In this document: piece by piece, positions 5,354-5,663 of the stretch | Position numbering within the stretch: the stretch's first letter is position 1 | Layout: each line of letters begins with the position of its first letter | Assembly: GCA_007122815.1 (NCBI GenBank) | Contig: SKSV01000402.1 | Span: 1-5,663, forward strand | DNA: 5,663 nt | Source of the DNA: Trueperaceae bacterium | GTDB lineage: Bacteria > Deinococcota > Deinococci > Deinococcales > Trueperaceae | Direction: 5' to 3' | Made by a program: the position numbers and the translations under genes | Notes under the pieces: generated by a model | The model's input: only the letters and a program-made list of their open reading frames with translations | Databases searched by the model: none | Told to the model about the DNA's origin: nothing

Positions 5354-5663
5354 GGACGGTGGTGCTGCGCGTCGCGGCGCTCGCGCTGCTGCTGCTGCTG
5401 GTGTTGGTGGCGACGCTCTCGGTTCGCACGCTCAACCGCATGCCGGACGTGACGCTGTACCTCGTCCGCAGCGACTCCACGACCTTCACGATCGAGAGCG
5501 TGTACAGGCGCCTCGGTGCTCGCGAGCTCGCGCCCGCGCTCGCAGGAGCGGAGGCTGTAGAGGTGAGCGTCCGCGCGGCCTTGGAGGCGCTGGTCGCGGG
5601 ACCCACTCGTGACGAGGTGGAGCGGGGGCTCGGCAGCGAGGTCCCCAGCACCACCGAGGTTCG
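5350..5663 (+). CDS. Membrane-anchored GerMN-domain protein, 5' part only
   Basis: The ATG at 5350-5352 overlaps the TPR-gene stop as ATGA; 104 codons are readable before the right edge. An N-terminal hydrophobic segment (about 5-23, with five consecutive Leu) looks like a signal anchor or signal peptide, without a lipobox Cys. The segment from about 33 fits a GerMN domain (sporulation/germination GerM family, also found in non-sporulating bacteria): DVTLYLVRSDS opens it, VSVRAALEALVAGPT matches the family ALxxLLxGPT helix, and GLGSEVPSTTEV matches the following GLxsxIPxgTxv. The protein is probably extracytoplasmic. GerMN domains have no known enzymatic activity. The gene is likely translationally coupled to the TPR gene; its C-terminal half and any further domain lie outside the window. 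Confidence 0.82.
   Translation, partial: MRTVVLRVAALALLLLLVLVATLSVRTLNRMPDVTLYLVRSDSTTFTIESVYRRLGARELAPALAGAEAVEVSVRAALEALVAGPTRDEVERGLGSEVPSTTEV

Noticed and set aside
5386..5400. Five CTG triplets in a row as a possible microsatellite
   Set aside because: They encode the Leu run of the membrane segment of the GerMN protein. In GC-rich genomes CTG is the favoured Leu codon, so no phase-variation role is implied, though length variation could be looked at.
4986..5654. 222-codon minus-strand open frame opposite the TPR/GerMN junction
   Set aside because: It crosses two plus-strand genes, is dominated by Arg, Ser and Pro, and its composition follows the opposite strand's codon bias.

Overview
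The window is a compact, GC-rich (roughly two-thirds GC by eye) stretch of bacterial chromosome with no mobile element, CRISPR array or RNA gene that I can see. It contains a complete ffh-rpsP-khpA-rimM-trmD cluster on the minus strand, beside an OmpH/Skp-type periplasmic chaperone gene, which points to a diderm. Together with two TANNNT -10-like boxes placed 6-7 bases before start codons, a pattern typical of leaderless transcripts in Deinococcus and relatives, this suggests a member of the Deinococcota, perhaps Truepera-like. That assignment is an inference from gene order, protein style and promoter geometry, not from a search.

Layout: positions 2-403 (+) hold the C-terminal part of an OmpH/Skp family gene cut by the left edge. 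It converges on trmD with only 17 bases between the stop codons. From 3772 down to 421 on the minus strand run ffh (SRP GTPase), rpsP (ribosomal protein bS16), khpA (KH-domain RNA-binding protein), rimM (30S maturation factor) and trmD (tRNA m1G37 methyltransferase). khpA and rimM overlap by 4 bases, and rimM and trmD are 6 bases apart. The two larger gaps, ffh-rpsP (130 bases) and rpsP-khpA (77 bases), contain GC-rich inverted repeats, and the first also holds a candidate promoter. From 3866 rightwards on the plus strand lie a secreted TPR-repeat protein gene and, overlapping it by 4 bases (ATGA), a membrane-anchored GerMN-domain gene cut by the right edge.

The minus-strand cluster joins functions in protein targeting, small-subunit assembly and tRNA modification, as in many bacteria. 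The plus-strand pair is a separate, divergently transcribed unit whose products both appear to sit outside the cytoplasmic membrane; its function is not known to me. The 93-base ffh/TPR divergent region carries back-to-back promoter-like boxes and a 7-bp inverted repeat. The most unusual feature is in the TPR protein: successive modules align with an exact 87-residue period and no insertions or deletions.
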